Origin: Chitinophaga japonensis
GTDB taxonomy: Bacteria; Bacteroidota; Bacteroidia; Chitinophagales; Chitinophagaceae
Assembly (NCBI RefSeq): GCF_007830125.1
Contig: NZ_VLLG01000005.1
Span: 372,001 to 436,000, forward strand
Direction of reading: 5' to 3'
Length of the DNA: 64,000 nt
A program made the position numbers and the translations under genes. Under the pieces are notes generated by a model. It worked only from the letters and a program-made list of their open reading frames with translations, was not told the DNA's origin and made no database searches. Positions 51,151 to 59,933 of this stretch are shown piece by piece (the first letter of the stretch is position 1; every line of letters begins with the position of its first letter).

Positions 51151-53541
51151 ATGATCAAACGAATGAAAAAGCACCTTTTCTTGTTAATGTCACTTGGATG
51201 TATCCTCCTGCAGGTACAGGCATTAAAAGCGCAACAACGTTTTACTGTCAGTGGTTATGTAAAGGACGAACAGAATGGCGAAAGCCTGATCGGTATCTCT
51301 GTTTCCAAAGCAGGTACCAGCATCGGCACCGTTACCAACGAATATGGCTTCTATTCCCTTACCCTGCCCGCCGGGGAGCATCAGTTGCAGTTCTCCTACA
51401 TCGGCTATGCATCACAGCAAAAAACGGTGAACCTTACCGGCAACCAGCACCTGGACATCAAGCTGGAAAAATCCAGCAGCCAGCTTAGCGAAGTAGTGGT
51501 AAGCGGCAAGCACGAAAAGGCGGTGAACACCCTGAGCACCAGCATCAACCGGCTGGATATTGCACAGATGAAGAAACTGCCCACCTTCCTGGGCGAAGTG
51601 GACGTGCTGCGATCTATACAGACGCTGCCCGGCGTAACTACCGTGGGCGAGGGCGCCAACGGCTTTAACGTGCGCGGCGGCGCTACAGATGAGAACCTCA
51701 TCCTGCTGGACGAAGCCCCGCTGTACAACTCTACCCACATGCTGGGCTTCTTCTCCATCTTCAACCCGGACGCGGTAAAAAGCCTGAATCTTATCAAGGG
51801 CGGTTTCCCTGCGGAATACGGCGGCCGTACCTCCTCCGTGCTGGATATCCGGATGAAGGACGGCGACAACCAGCGCCTGGGCCTTACCGGTGGTATCGGC
51901 AACATCTTCAGCCGCCTGGCCGTGGAAGGACCGATCAAAAAAGACGAATCCTCCTTCATAGTGGCAGCCCGCCGGTCTTATATAGACGTGCTGATGAAGC
52001 CCTTCCTGAGCGGCGATATGGCAGACACCAAGCTGTACTTCTATGATATCACCGCCAAGGCCAATTTCAAGCTGAACAGGAACAATACGCTCTTTGTAAG
52101 CGGCTACCTGGGCCGCGACGTGTTCGGCTTCGGCGGGGATGTGAATATGAACTGGGGCAACACCACCGGCACCGTTCGCTGGAACCACGTGTTCAGCAAC
52201 CGCCTGTTCCTGAACCTGACCACCTTCTACAGCAAGTATGATTACAGCCTGAAGTTCGGCAACGAGTCTGATAAAGAAGCGAACGAGCCTTCCCAGAACT
52301 CCAGTTGGACCTCCAATATCATCAACTACGGCGTTAAGCCTTCCTTTACTTATTACCTGAGCTCCAAAAACAGCCTGCACTTTGGCGTACAGGGCATTTA
52401 CTACACCTTCAAGCCCGGTAAAGGCACCGGCACGCAGGAAGGTACGGAAGAAAGCGTAGTGGAGCTGAATGACCAGCACGCCCTGGAGTCCGCCGTGTAC
52501 CTGGATCATGAATACAAGCCCAATAACAAGTTCGGCGTACAGTATGGCGTACGTTTCTCCGCCTACCAGTACCTGGGCAAAGGCACCGCCTACTATTACA
52601 ATGATACCACGCCCGGCGCACGCAGGCGCCTGGTAGATTCCAAAGAATATGGCACCAATGAGCTGATCAAAGGGTATTACTATATTGAGCCCAGGATCAG
52701 TGCCAAATACACCATTTCAGACAATCACGCGGTAAAGGCGGCGTATGCGCGCACCACGCAGTTCATGCACCAACTGTCCAACACCGCCTCCCCTACTCCG
52801 CTGGATATATGGACGCCCAGCACCAACAACATAGAGCCGCAGGTAGCGGACCAGTATACCCTGGGATATTTCTACAATGCGCCTTCCAACCTGTTTGAAG
52901 CATCTGCAGAAGTGTTCTACAAAACCATGGACCACCAGGTGGATTATATTGACAACGCCAACCTGCAGCTAAACCAGTACATAGAGGCAGACCTGCTGCC
53001 TTCCGAAGGACGCGCCTACGGTATAGAGCTGTACGCCAAAAAAGAAGTGGGCAAAACCACCGGCTGGGTAAGCTATACGCTGTCCCGCACGGAGCGCAAA
53101 ACACAGGGCATCAGCCAGAACGAATGGTTCCTGAACCGTTATGACCGTACCCATAACCTGAACCTGGTGGCCACCCGCGAGTTTTCCAAGCGCACTTCTC
53201 TTTCCGCCAATTTCGTATATGCTTCCGGTACACCGGCTACCTTTGCTGACAGCCGCCTGGAGTACCAGGACTGGGATATTCCGTACAACAGCACGGACAA
53301 GCGCAACAACTACCGCCTGCCGGCCTTCCACCGCCTCGATCTTTCGTTTACCCTTAAGGGCAGGCAAAAGAAACGCTGGCAGGGAGAATGGGTGTTCTCA
53401 CTGTACAATGTGTACGCCCGCAGGAACGCCTATACCATTTACTTCCAGCAGAATGAGGACGATCCGAATAAAAGGGAAGCGGTACGCCTGTCCATCATAG
53501 GCTCCATTATGCCGGGTATTACATACAACTTTAAATGGTAA
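51151..53541 (+). CDS. TonB-dependent receptor with carboxypeptidase-regulatory-like domain
   Basis: A 796-residue outer-membrane receptor. Signal peptide (LFLLMSLGCILLQVQALKAQ); an N-terminal beta-sandwich (about residues 35-110, VSGYVKDEQNGESLIGISVS); a TonB-box-like LSEVVVSGK; a plug with QTLPGVTTVGEGANGFNVRG and GGFPAEYGGRTSSVLDIRMK; then a barrel ending MPGITYNFKW. It is shorter than SusC and pairs with a DUF4249 lipoprotein gene 25 nt downstream, an arrangement common in Bacteroidota. The ligand is unknown; iron or peptide uptake is a guess from the family. Confidence 0.93.
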   Translation: MIKRMKKHLFLLMSLGCILLQVQALKAQQRFTVSGYVKDEQNGESLIGISVSKAGTSIGTVTNEYGFYSLTLPAGEHQLQFSYIGYASQQKTVNLTGNQHLDIKLEKSSSQLSEVVVSGKHEKAVNTLSTSINRLDIAQMKKLPTFLGEVDVLRSIQTLPGVTTVGEGANGFNVRGGATDENLILLDEAPLYNSTHMLGFFSIFNPDAVKSLNLIKGGFPAEYGGRTSSVLDIRMKDGDNQRLGLTGGIGNIFSRLAVEGPIKKDESSFIVAARRSYIDVLMKPFLSGDMADTKLYFYDITAKANFKLNRNNTLFVSGYLGRDVFGFGGDVNMNWGNTTGTVRWNHVFSNRLFLNLTTFYSKYDYSLKFGNESDKEANEPSQNSSWTSNIINYGVKPSFTYYLSSKNSLHFGVQGIYYTFKPGKGTGTQEGTEESVVELNDQHALESAVYLDHEYKPNNKFGVQYGVRFSAYQYLGKGTAYYYNDTTPGARRRLVDSKEYGTNELIKGYYYIEPRISAKYTISDNHAVKAAYARTTQFMHQLSNTASPTPLDIWTPSTNNIEPQVADQYTLGYFYNAPSNLFEASAEVFYKTMDHQVDYIDNANLQLNQYIEADLLPSEGRAYGIELYAKKEVGKTTGWVSYTLSRTERKTQGISQNEWFLNRYDRTHNLNLVATREFSKRTSLSANFVYASGTPATFADSRLEYQDWDIPYNSTDKRNNYRLPAFHRLDLSFTLKGRQKKRWQGEWVFSLYNVYARRNAYTIYFQQNEDDPNKREAVRLSIIGSIMPGITYNFKW

Positions 53542-53566
53542 TCTAAACAGTCAAACAAATTAACAG

Positions 53567-54436
53567 ATGAAACACATACGCTTCAGCATATTATTAGCCA
53601 TGATCGCCGGTTTTACGGCCTGCGAGGATACCATAGACCTGGATATTGCCACCGGTAAATCCTACCCGGTACTGGATGCCTGGATCACCGATGAAGCCGG
53701 CCCGCAGGAGATCAGGCTTACACAATCCGTTACCTCCTATACGGATAATACGCCGGCGCCCATCATTTCGGATGCCGTTATCACCCTGGAAGACGTTACC
53801 GCCGACAGAAGCTATCCCTTTGCTTTCAGCGACGGCGCCTACCGTTACGATCCGGGCGGCGACCAGAGCATAGGCGTGGTGGGCCACGTTTACAAACTGC
53901 GGGTGGAGTACAAGGGAGAGACCTTTGAAGCAACGGACACCATCAAAAGAGTGCCGGTGATCGACTCCATCTCCTACAAATTTAAAACGGCGGAAGATGC
54001 CCAAAGCGGCGAGGAAGGTTACTATGCGGATATGCACGCCAAGGACATTGCCGGCGGAGATGATTATTACTGGATACGCTCCTACCGCAATGACCGCTCC
54101 AACCGGAACACGGATATGTACGCCATCAACGGCGCCTTTAACGAAGGCGTGGCAGACGGCTGGAACTTCATAGATCCGCTGCAGGAAGGCATTACGGACG
54201 AAGATAAACCTTACCAGCAGGGAGAAAAAGTGATCGCACGGATCGCCTCGCTGAGTAAGCCCAGCTATGAATTTATCCGCCAGGTAGTAGACCAACTGGA
54301 TAGCGGCGGACTGTTTGCCAGGGTGCTGGAAAATATTCGTCCCAATATGGTGAATATTACGCCTAACGGCAAGCAAAAGCTGCTGGGCTGGTTCGGCACT
54401 TCCGCGGTAAGTTTTAAAGAAAGGACCATTGAATAA
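53567..54436 (+). CDS. DUF4249 lipoprotein, partner of the TonB receptor
   Basis: A 289-residue lipoprotein. The signal ends MIAGFTAC with lipidated Cys at residue 19, then EDTIDLDIATGKSYPVLDAW, the DUF4249 opening. The next block is EIRLTQSVTSYTDNTPAPII. The fold is mostly beta. DUF4249 proteins lie beside TonB receptors in many Bacteroidota and probably serve as surface ligand-binding partners, like SusD. The stop codon falls inside a hairpin (54435-54459). Confidence 0.9.
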   Translation: MKHIRFSILLAMIAGFTACEDTIDLDIATGKSYPVLDAWITDEAGPQEIRLTQSVTSYTDNTPAPIISDAVITLEDVTADRSYPFAFSDGAYRYDPGGDQSIGVVGHVYKLRVEYKGETFEATDTIKRVPVIDSISYKFKTAEDAQSGEEGYYADMHAKDIAGGDDYYWIRSYRNDRSNRNTDMYAINGAFNEGVADGWNFIDPLQEGITDEDKPYQQGEKVIARIASLSKPSYEFIRQVVDQLDSGGLFARVLENIRPNMVNITPNGKQKLLGWFGTSAVSFKERTIE

Positions 54437-54459
54437 TTAATAATGAACAATTATTAATT
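54435..54459. repeat. 10-bp hairpin at the DUF4249 stop codon
   Basis: AATTAATAAT-GAACA-ATTATTAATT, a perfect 10-bp AT-only stem with a 5-nt loop, overlaps the stop codon and lies 24 nt before the next gene. It may lower read-through or mark an mRNA processing site. The same AATTAATAAT core occurs before nhaA. Confidence 0.45.
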
Positions 54460-54482
54460 CTCCCAAAAAACCACCTCTCAAT

Positions 54483-55130
54483 ATGAAAAAGATAGTACTG
54501 GCGCTGCTGGTGCTGATTACAGCACAGCAGGCATGGGCGCAGCATGCGCAGATGGAAACACTTTTCTCCAACAAAAAATCAGGCAACAAAAAAGTATCCA
54601 TTGGCGGATACGGCGCGGTAGTAGGAAAGCTTACCCCCATGAACGACAAACTGGGCGTACTGACCGGCATAGAGGGCGGCGTGCTGCTGAACCACAAGAT
54701 CATGCTGGGCGCTGCAGGGTACGGCCTCGCCAATAACATTGAGGAGCCCCACCCCACCATTCCGAATGACCGGAAGGAATACCTGCAATGCTGGTATACC
54801 GGCCTGATGGGAGAATACATCTTTAATTCCAGCAAGCTGGTGCACTGGTCCGCCGGCGCCCTGCTGGGCGGTGGCGGCGTAGGCAGAAGGGAAGGCAAGT
54901 GGTACGATCGCTGGGATGATGACCACCACGACGGGGACGGCTGGTATGACGGCAGCGGCTTTTTTGTGGCGGAGCCTTTTGTAGGCGTAGAGGTAAACCT
55001 CACCACTTTCCTGCGGATCAGCGCCGGCGGCAGCTACCGTTTTGTACAGGGCTCCGATACGCCGGGCGTATCAGACAGTGACCTGGGCGGTCCTGCCTTC
55101 AAATTCGCGATCAAGGCCGGGAAGTTTTAG
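54483..55130 (+). CDS. Exported beta-rich protein with a His/Asp-rich loop
   Basis: A 215-residue protein with signal peptide IVLALLVLITAQQAWAQ. It is beta-rich (SIGGYGAVVGKLTPMNDKLG, VLTGIEGGVLLNHKIMLGAA), ends in a short strand (FKFAIKAGKF) and carries a striking loop at about residues 138-158, WDDDHHDGDGWYDGSG, with many Asp and His, a possible metal-binding site. It is the third gene of the TonB receptor/DUF4249 unit, so it may take part in the same uptake. Function not recognised. Confidence 0.75.
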   Translation: MKKIVLALLVLITAQQAWAQHAQMETLFSNKKSGNKKVSIGGYGAVVGKLTPMNDKLGVLTGIEGGVLLNHKIMLGAAGYGLANNIEEPHPTIPNDRKEYLQCWYTGLMGEYIFNSSKLVHWSAGALLGGGGVGRREGKWYDRWDDDHHDGDGWYDGSGFFVAEPFVGVEVNLTTFLRISAGGSYRFVQGSDTPGVSDSDLGGPAFKFAIKAGKF

Positions 55131-55161
55131 AAAGTAAAAAATTAAAAATTAAAAAATCCGG

Positions 55162-55195
55162 AGGCAGCCTTTCATTGAAAGCGCTGCCTTTTTGT
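55162..55195 (+). terminator. Factor-independent terminator
   Basis: AGGCAGC-CTTTC (55162-55173) pairs with GAAAG-c-GCTGCCT (55177-55189), followed by TTTTTGTT. It ends the TonB receptor operon. Confidence 0.85.
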
Positions 55196-55256
55196 TATTG
55201 CATTGCAACGCCGCTATTATGCTTTTTACTTTTTTCTTTTTTACTTAAATTAGTAC

Positions 55257-56126
55257 ATGTTCCCTAACCTTATCCATTACGCAATTCCCGGCTTTGTGCT
55301 GCTGCTGCTGGCGGAAGTGATCTTTTCGGTAGTGGAGAAGAAAGACCTGTATGAGCCGAAAGATGCGTTCAGCAGCATTGCCATGGGATTGGGGAATGTG
55401 TTCCTGGGCCTGTTCACCAAAGCCATTATCTTCGGCGTGTACAGCTTTGTATACCAGTACCGCTTGTTCACCCCCGGCTTTGTATGGTGGGCCTGGGTAT
55501 TGTGCTTCTTTGCAGATGATCTCAGCTATTACTGGTTTCACCGTGTTAGCCATACCGTGCGCTTTTTCTGGGCCTCGCATGTGATCCACCATTCTTCCCG
55601 TAAGTATAACCTGGCTACTGCCCTGCGCCAGACCTGGACCGGCAATTTTACCGGCACCTTCCTGTTCTGGGCATGGATGCCGCTGCTGGGCTTCCACCCG
55701 GTGATGGTCATGAGCATGCAGGCCATCAGCCTTATTTACCAGTTCTGGATACATACAGAGGCCATTCAGCGGTTGCCGGGATGGATAGAAGCGTTTTTCA
55801 ACACCCCCTCCCACCACCGGGTGCACCACGCATCGGATATTAAATACCTGGACCGCAATCACGCCGGGGTGCTGATCATCTGGGACCGGCTGTTTGGCAC
55901 CTTTACGCCGGAAGTGGAAAAGCCGGTATACGGCCTTACCCGGAACATTTATACCTACAATCCCCTGCGCATAGCCACCCATGAGTGGGTGGACATCTGG
56001 AAGGACCTGCGCCGGGCGCGCTCCTTTAAAGAAGCCTGGCACTACCTGTTTGACGCACCCGGCTGGAGCCATGACGGCAGCCGTAAAACCACCCGGCAGT
56101 TGAGAAAGGAGCATCCCCCGGGCTAA
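55257..56126 (+). CDS. Fatty-acid hydroxylase / sterol-desaturase-family membrane protein
   Basis: A 289-residue di-iron membrane enzyme. The histidine motifs are ordered as in the family: DDLSYYWFHRVSHTVRF, WASHVIHHSSRKYNLATAL, and NTPSHHRVHHASDIKYLDRN, which bind the two irons. Membrane segments precede them (ALPGFVLLLLAEVIFSV-like N-terminus; VWWAWVLCFFADD). It may hydroxylate or desaturate a membrane lipid such as a sphingolipid or carotenoid, but the substrate is not deducible. Stands alone between terminators and the BlaI operon. Confidence 0.92.
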   Translation: MFPNLIHYAIPGFVLLLLAEVIFSVVEKKDLYEPKDAFSSIAMGLGNVFLGLFTKAIIFGVYSFVYQYRLFTPGFVWWAWVLCFFADDLSYYWFHRVSHTVRFFWASHVIHHSSRKYNLATALRQTWTGNFTGTFLFWAWMPLLGFHPVMVMSMQAISLIYQFWIHTEAIQRLPGWIEAFFNTPSHHRVHHASDIKYLDRNHAGVLIIWDRLFGTFTPEVEKPVYGLTRNIYTYNPLRIATHEWVDIWKDLRRARSFKEAWHYLFDAPGWSHDGSRKTTRQLRKEHPPG

Positions 56127-56211
56127 CCCTGCCTCGCCATCACCATTTATACAGCGTGCCCGCAGTTCAGCCGGTAAATTGAACCGCTGATCCTATCCTG
56201 CCGGAATTAAT

Positions 56212-56259
56212 TTTGAATTTACGAAAACTATCGTACATTTGTTTACGAAGATATTCGTA
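56212..56259 (+). promoter_or_regulatory. BlaI promoter with two dyad operators
   Basis: TTTG (56212-56215), 18 nt and TACATTTG (56234-56241) form a perfect promoter. Operator 1, TACGA-N6-TCGTA (56220-56235), fills the spacer. Operator 2, TACGAA-GATA-TTCGTA (56244-56259), covers the start of transcription. Two dyads at a blaI promoter are the usual arrangement. The leader to ATG 56292 is about 44 nt. Confidence 0.75.
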
Positions 56260-56291
56260 TATTCATTGACACGTATCGTAATTCATTCATA

Positions 56292-56684
56292 ATGAGCACC
56301 GCAGGCAAACACATCAAACCTACCGAAAGCGAGCTGGAAATATTGCGCATACTTTGGGAAAGAGGGCCCAGTACCGTAAGGGAAGTGCACGAAGTGCTGG
56401 AGAAGATCAAGGATGCCGGTTATACCACCACGCTCAAGATCATGCAGATCATGCATGAAAAGGGGTTGCTGCAAAGGGATACCAGCAGTAAAACACATAT
56501 CTATGCTGCTGTGGTATCACAGGAAAACACCCAGCGGCAACTGCTGGACAAAATGATAGACACCGTGTTCAACGGCTCCGCCTCCCAGTTGGTGCTGCAG
56601 GCATTGGGCAATCATAAGTCCTCCCCGGAAGAGTTGGAAAAGATAAAAGCATACCTGGACGAAATAGAAAAACAACAAAAGTAA
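56292..56684 (+). CDS. BlaI/MecI/CopY-family repressor
   Basis: A 130-residue winged-helix repressor. KPTESELEILRILWERGPST, then VREVHEVLEKIKDAGYTTTL, and KIMQIMHEKGLLQRDTSSK form the DNA-binding domain. The C-terminal helices (about residues 75-125) include the region where BlaR1-type proteases act. The next gene, 32 nt downstream, encodes a BlaR1-like M56 peptidase. It should bind the two dyads in its own promoter. In this organism the regulon need not involve beta-lactamase, since no such gene is nearby. Confidence 0.94.
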   Translation: MSTAGKHIKPTESELEILRILWERGPSTVREVHEVLEKIKDAGYTTTLKIMQIMHEKGLLQRDTSSKTHIYAAVVSQENTQRQLLDKMIDTVFNGSASQLVLQALGNHKSSPEELEKIKAYLDEIEKQQK

Positions 56685-56716
56685 ATATTGCCTCACCGCA
56701 ATAAAACCATTTTACC

Positions 56717-58675
56717 ATGGCTGCAATGTTCCTTCCCTACACTACAGATCTGGTAACCGCCCTGGGATGGGCCATCCTTCACTCCCTCTGGCAGGCGCTG
56801 CTGGTTTTTGCCTGCCTGCGCGTAGTGCTGAAATTGTGGCCCAATGCCACTTCCAGCATAAAGTACAACCTGTCTTTCCTGTCGCTGGCCGGCATATTCG
56901 GCTGGTTCCTGGTTACCCTGTACCGCCAGTTGGCCGCCATCAGCAGGGTGCAGGATACCGTTGCCTGGCCCGGCGCCGCAGCAGCACCCGCCACCCCGCC
57001 GCAGCTACCCGCCGTTTACCAGGGCCAGCAGGAGCTGGTATGGATGTTTCCCAACCTGGAAACAAGCTTTCCCATACTGGTAGCGCTGTACATGGCAGGT
57101 GTAGGGGTAATGTGCATCAAGTTGGTAGCCGACCTGGCGCAACTGCGACAGATCCGGAAACGGCAGGTGATGCCGGTGGACGCAGCCTGGGAACATTACC
57201 TGGCCAGGCTTATCCAACAACTGCGGATACCGCGGAAGGTAAAGCTGCTGGTATCCCAGCACGTACAGGTGCCCGTGATGATCGGTTTCCTGAAACCGGT
57301 GATACTGCTGCCCATCGCCATGTTCAACAACCTGAGCGCAGAACAGTTGGAAGCCATCCTGCTGCACGAGCTGGCGCACATCAAACGCAATGATTATATA
57401 CTGAATATCTTCCAATCCATTGTTGAAACCTCGCTTTTCTTTAATCCTTTTGTATGGTGGATCTCCAAGTACATCCGCCTGGAAAGGGAACACTGCTGCG
57501 ATGATATGGTGATCGCCCATAGCATACAGCCGCTGCATTACGCCAAAGCCCTGGTGGCCCTGGAAGAATACCGGTTTACGACCAACCCCATGGTAATGGC
57601 GGCAGCAGACAATAAACAACATTTGTTTTACCGCATTAAACGCATCATGGAAATGAAGACCTCACATCTTAATTATAGCCAGAAATTAATGGCCATGCTG
57701 ATCATAGCCGTAGGCCTGACTGCCATCGCCTGGATCACTCCTTCCGCCAAAGAGGATGACCATACCGCCGCACTGGCGGCCACTCCTGCCCCGTTTGTAT
57801 CACCTGCCGTACAAACCGTTGTTACAGATACGGTTCCTGCAAAAGAAAACAGCCGGCAGGAAGGCAATGACATAAACAATGTAACGGAGGAATCTGCAGC
57901 CGCCATGCAGGACGCGCAGGAAGAAATGCGCACGGCACAGGAAAAAATGAGAGCCGCACAGGAAGCCTCCCAACAGGCCGTGCAGGAGGCTATGAAGAAC
58001 ATTGACTGGAAGCAGATCAATGCACAGACCGAACAGGCCCTGAAGGCGGTGGACTGGGATAAAATAAACGAGCAGATCGCCACTTCCATGAAGAACATTG
58101 ACTGGGCAAAGATCAATGCAGAGGTGGATGCCGCTGTGAAGGAATCCGCGAAAGTAGACCCTGAAATGATCCGGCAAAGTGTAGAGCTGGGACTGAAGAG
58201 CGCCCAGACCGCCCTGGCCGCCATTGACCTGGAACAGATCATTAAACAGAGCATGCAGCATATCCCCAGTCCGGAAGAAAGGGCCGCCATCCGCAAGGAA
58301 ATAGCCAAGGCCCGGGAAGCTCAGCGGGAAGCCATGGCAGAGGCCCGGGCGGCTGTAGCGGAAGCCAGGGCGGAAATGCGGGATGCCGGCAGGAAGGCCC
58401 AGGCTGCAGCACGCGCAGAAGCAAACGCCCAGCGCCATGCTGTACGCGCCGAAACCTCCCACAAGCAATACAAAACGCTTATTGAAAAAATGGAGGCCGA
58501 TAAGCTGATAGACCGCAGCAAGCCTTTCACCATTGAAAAGAAAGATGGTCAACTGTATATCAACGGTACCCGCCAGCCGGACAGCGTACTGGATAAGTAC
58601 CGCTCCTACCTCCATGCAGGCGAGATCACCATCAAGGGATCAAAAGACAACCTGAACGTAAATGTGAATGACTGA
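56717..58675 (+). CDS. BlaR1-like M56 metallopeptidase with coiled-coil periplasmic domain
   Basis: A 652-residue membrane protease-sensor. The N-terminal part carries four membrane segments and the peptidase site HELAH (about residue 217) in AILLHELAHIKRNDYI, with FNPFVWWISKYIRLEREHCC downstream. A last membrane segment (about 320-345, LMAMLIIAVGLTAIAWI) leads to a long periplasmic tail. The tail has no penicillin-binding sensor domain. Instead it is Ala/Glu/Gln-rich, with three 16-residue repeats (about 427-474), and ends in a small basic region. A sensor for envelope stress rather than beta-lactams is plausible. Confidence 0.9.
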   Translation: MAAMFLPYTTDLVTALGWAILHSLWQALLVFACLRVVLKLWPNATSSIKYNLSFLSLAGIFGWFLVTLYRQLAAISRVQDTVAWPGAAAAPATPPQLPAVYQGQQELVWMFPNLETSFPILVALYMAGVGVMCIKLVADLAQLRQIRKRQVMPVDAAWEHYLARLIQQLRIPRKVKLLVSQHVQVPVMIGFLKPVILLPIAMFNNLSAEQLEAILLHELAHIKRNDYILNIFQSIVETSLFFNPFVWWISKYIRLEREHCCDDMVIAHSIQPLHYAKALVALEEYRFTTNPMVMAAADNKQHLFYRIKRIMEMKTSHLNYSQKLMAMLIIAVGLTAIAWITPSAKEDDHTAALAATPAPFVSPAVQTVVTDTVPAKENSRQEGNDINNVTEESAAAMQDAQEEMRTAQEKMRAAQEASQQAVQEAMKNIDWKQINAQTEQALKAVDWDKINEQIATSMKNIDWAKINAEVDAAVKESAKVDPEMIRQSVELGLKSAQTALAAIDLEQIIKQSMQHIPSPEERAAIRKEIAKAREAQREAMAEARAAVAEARAEMRDAGRKAQAAARAEANAQRHAVRAETSHKQYKTLIEKMEADKLIDRSKPFTIEKKDGQLYINGTRQPDSVLDKYRSYLHAGEITIKGSKDNLNVNVND

Positions 58676-58714
58676 TAACTGCACAACGCAGCCACTGCAT
58701 TTACACCACGCGAT

Positions 58715-58753
58715 AACGCTACTGCCGTTCATACAGCAGTAGCGTTCTTTTTT
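58715..58753 (+). terminator. Factor-independent terminator of the BlaI/BlaR1 operon
   Basis: AACGCTACTGC (58715-58725) and GCAGTAGCGTT (58736-58746) form a perfect 11-bp stem followed by CTTTTTT. Confidence 0.9.
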
Positions 58754-58765
58754 CGGCAGTTCCGT

Positions 58766-58773
58766 TATCTTTA
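58766..58773 (+). promoter_or_regulatory. Candidate minus-7 box of the C1 peptidase gene
   Basis: TATCTTTA, one base off TAnnTTTG, ends 22 nt before ATG 58796. Confidence 0.35.
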
Positions 58774-58795
58774 GGCCATAAATTCCTCTTTTTCC

Positions 58796-59914
58796 ATGCG
58801 TGTATCAACAACCGTATTGGCCCTGCTGCTGGCGGCAGCGGCATATGCCCAGACCAATGAAATAGCCGTACTGAAGAAGAATGCGGCCACCCCGGTAAAA
58901 AACCAGGCCCAGACCGGCACCTGCTGGTGCTTTTCCGTTACTTCGCTGGTAGAATCCGAGTGTATGCGCCGGGGCGAGCCCGGCATGGACCTTTCGGAAA
59001 TGTTCACCGTTCGCAATATTTATATCGAGAAGGCCCGGAACTACGTTCGCCGGCAGGGCTCCGCCCGTTTTGACGAAGGCGGCCTGGGGCACGACGTGAT
59101 ACATGCCATGGCCACTTACGGCATTATGCCGGAAAGCGCTTACAGCGGGCTGGTTAACGGCCGCAGCTATCACAACCACAGCCAACTGATAGGCGAGCTA
59201 AAACGCTACCTGGACAGCCTGCTGCAGGTAAAAAGACCGATCCCGGACAACTGGGAGCAGCGGTTTACCGCCATACTGGACGAGTACCTGGGCAAGCCGC
59301 CGGCTACCTTCGCCTATAACGGTCACACTTATACGCCACTCACTTTTGCCAGGGAAGTCATACATTTCAACCCGGCGGATTATGTGTATTTCACCTCCTT
59401 TTCCCACCATCCCTTTTACCAGTCCTTCATTGTAGAGGTTCCGGATAATTTCTCCAATGGCGCTTATTACAATGTTCCTTTGGACGAGCTGGTCCGGATC
59501 ACCAAAACAGCCCTGCAAAACGGTTATACCGTGATGTGGGATGCGGATGTGAGCAACAGGGGCTGGCAGCCCGGAAAAGGCTATGCCCTCTCTCCTGCCG
59601 ATAACGCCGGCCCGGCCAACGGCGTTATAGATCCGGACCTGCCGGAGGTAAAACCTACCCAGGCTTACCGGCAGCGCCTGTATGAAGAGCTGGTGACCCA
59701 GGACGATCACCTGATGCATATTACCGGCCTGGCCAAAAGCAAAAAGGGCAAGGACTACTTTATCGTAAAAAATTCCTGGGGTGCGGGCGGACCGTTTGAA
59801 GGGTATGTAAATGTATCGGAGCCTTATTTTGCGATCAACACGATCACCACCATTGTGCCCAAGGCAGCGCTGGACAAGGCGATAAAAGAAAAGTTGGCAG
59901 CGGTTACGAAATAA
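58796..59914 (+). CDS. Exported C1-family cysteine peptidase (bleomycin-hydrolase-like)
   Basis: A 372-residue papain-fold peptidase with a signal peptide (LALLLAAAAYAQ), so it is secreted or periplasmic. The active site is split as in the C1B group: the oxyanion Gln in PVKNQAQTGTCWCFSVTSL with catalytic Cys about residue 43, the His in DDHLMHITGLAK (about 305) and the Asn in YFIVKNSWGAGGPFEGYVN. Bleomycin hydrolases are normally cytosolic aminopeptidases; this exported form is known from other Bacteroidota. It likely degrades peptides in the periplasm. It is convergent with acyP. Confidence 0.92.
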   Translation: MRVSTTVLALLLAAAAYAQTNEIAVLKKNAATPVKNQAQTGTCWCFSVTSLVESECMRRGEPGMDLSEMFTVRNIYIEKARNYVRRQGSARFDEGGLGHDVIHAMATYGIMPESAYSGLVNGRSYHNHSQLIGELKRYLDSLLQVKRPIPDNWEQRFTAILDEYLGKPPATFAYNGHTYTPLTFAREVIHFNPADYVYFTSFSHHPFYQSFIVEVPDNFSNGAYYNVPLDELVRITKTALQNGYTVMWDADVSNRGWQPGKGYALSPADNAGPANGVIDPDLPEVKPTQAYRQRLYEELVTQDDHLMHITGLAKSKKGKDYFIVKNSWGAGGPFEGYVNVSEPYFAINTITTIVPKAALDKAIKEKLAAVTK

Positions 59915-59933
59915 GGTGAGTGCAGCGCACTCA

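Noticed and set aside
57800..58615. 271-residue minus-strand ORF inside the M56 peptidase gene
   Set aside because: It is antisense to the repeat-rich Ala/Glu region, which gives long open frames on the other strand because of its codon composition.
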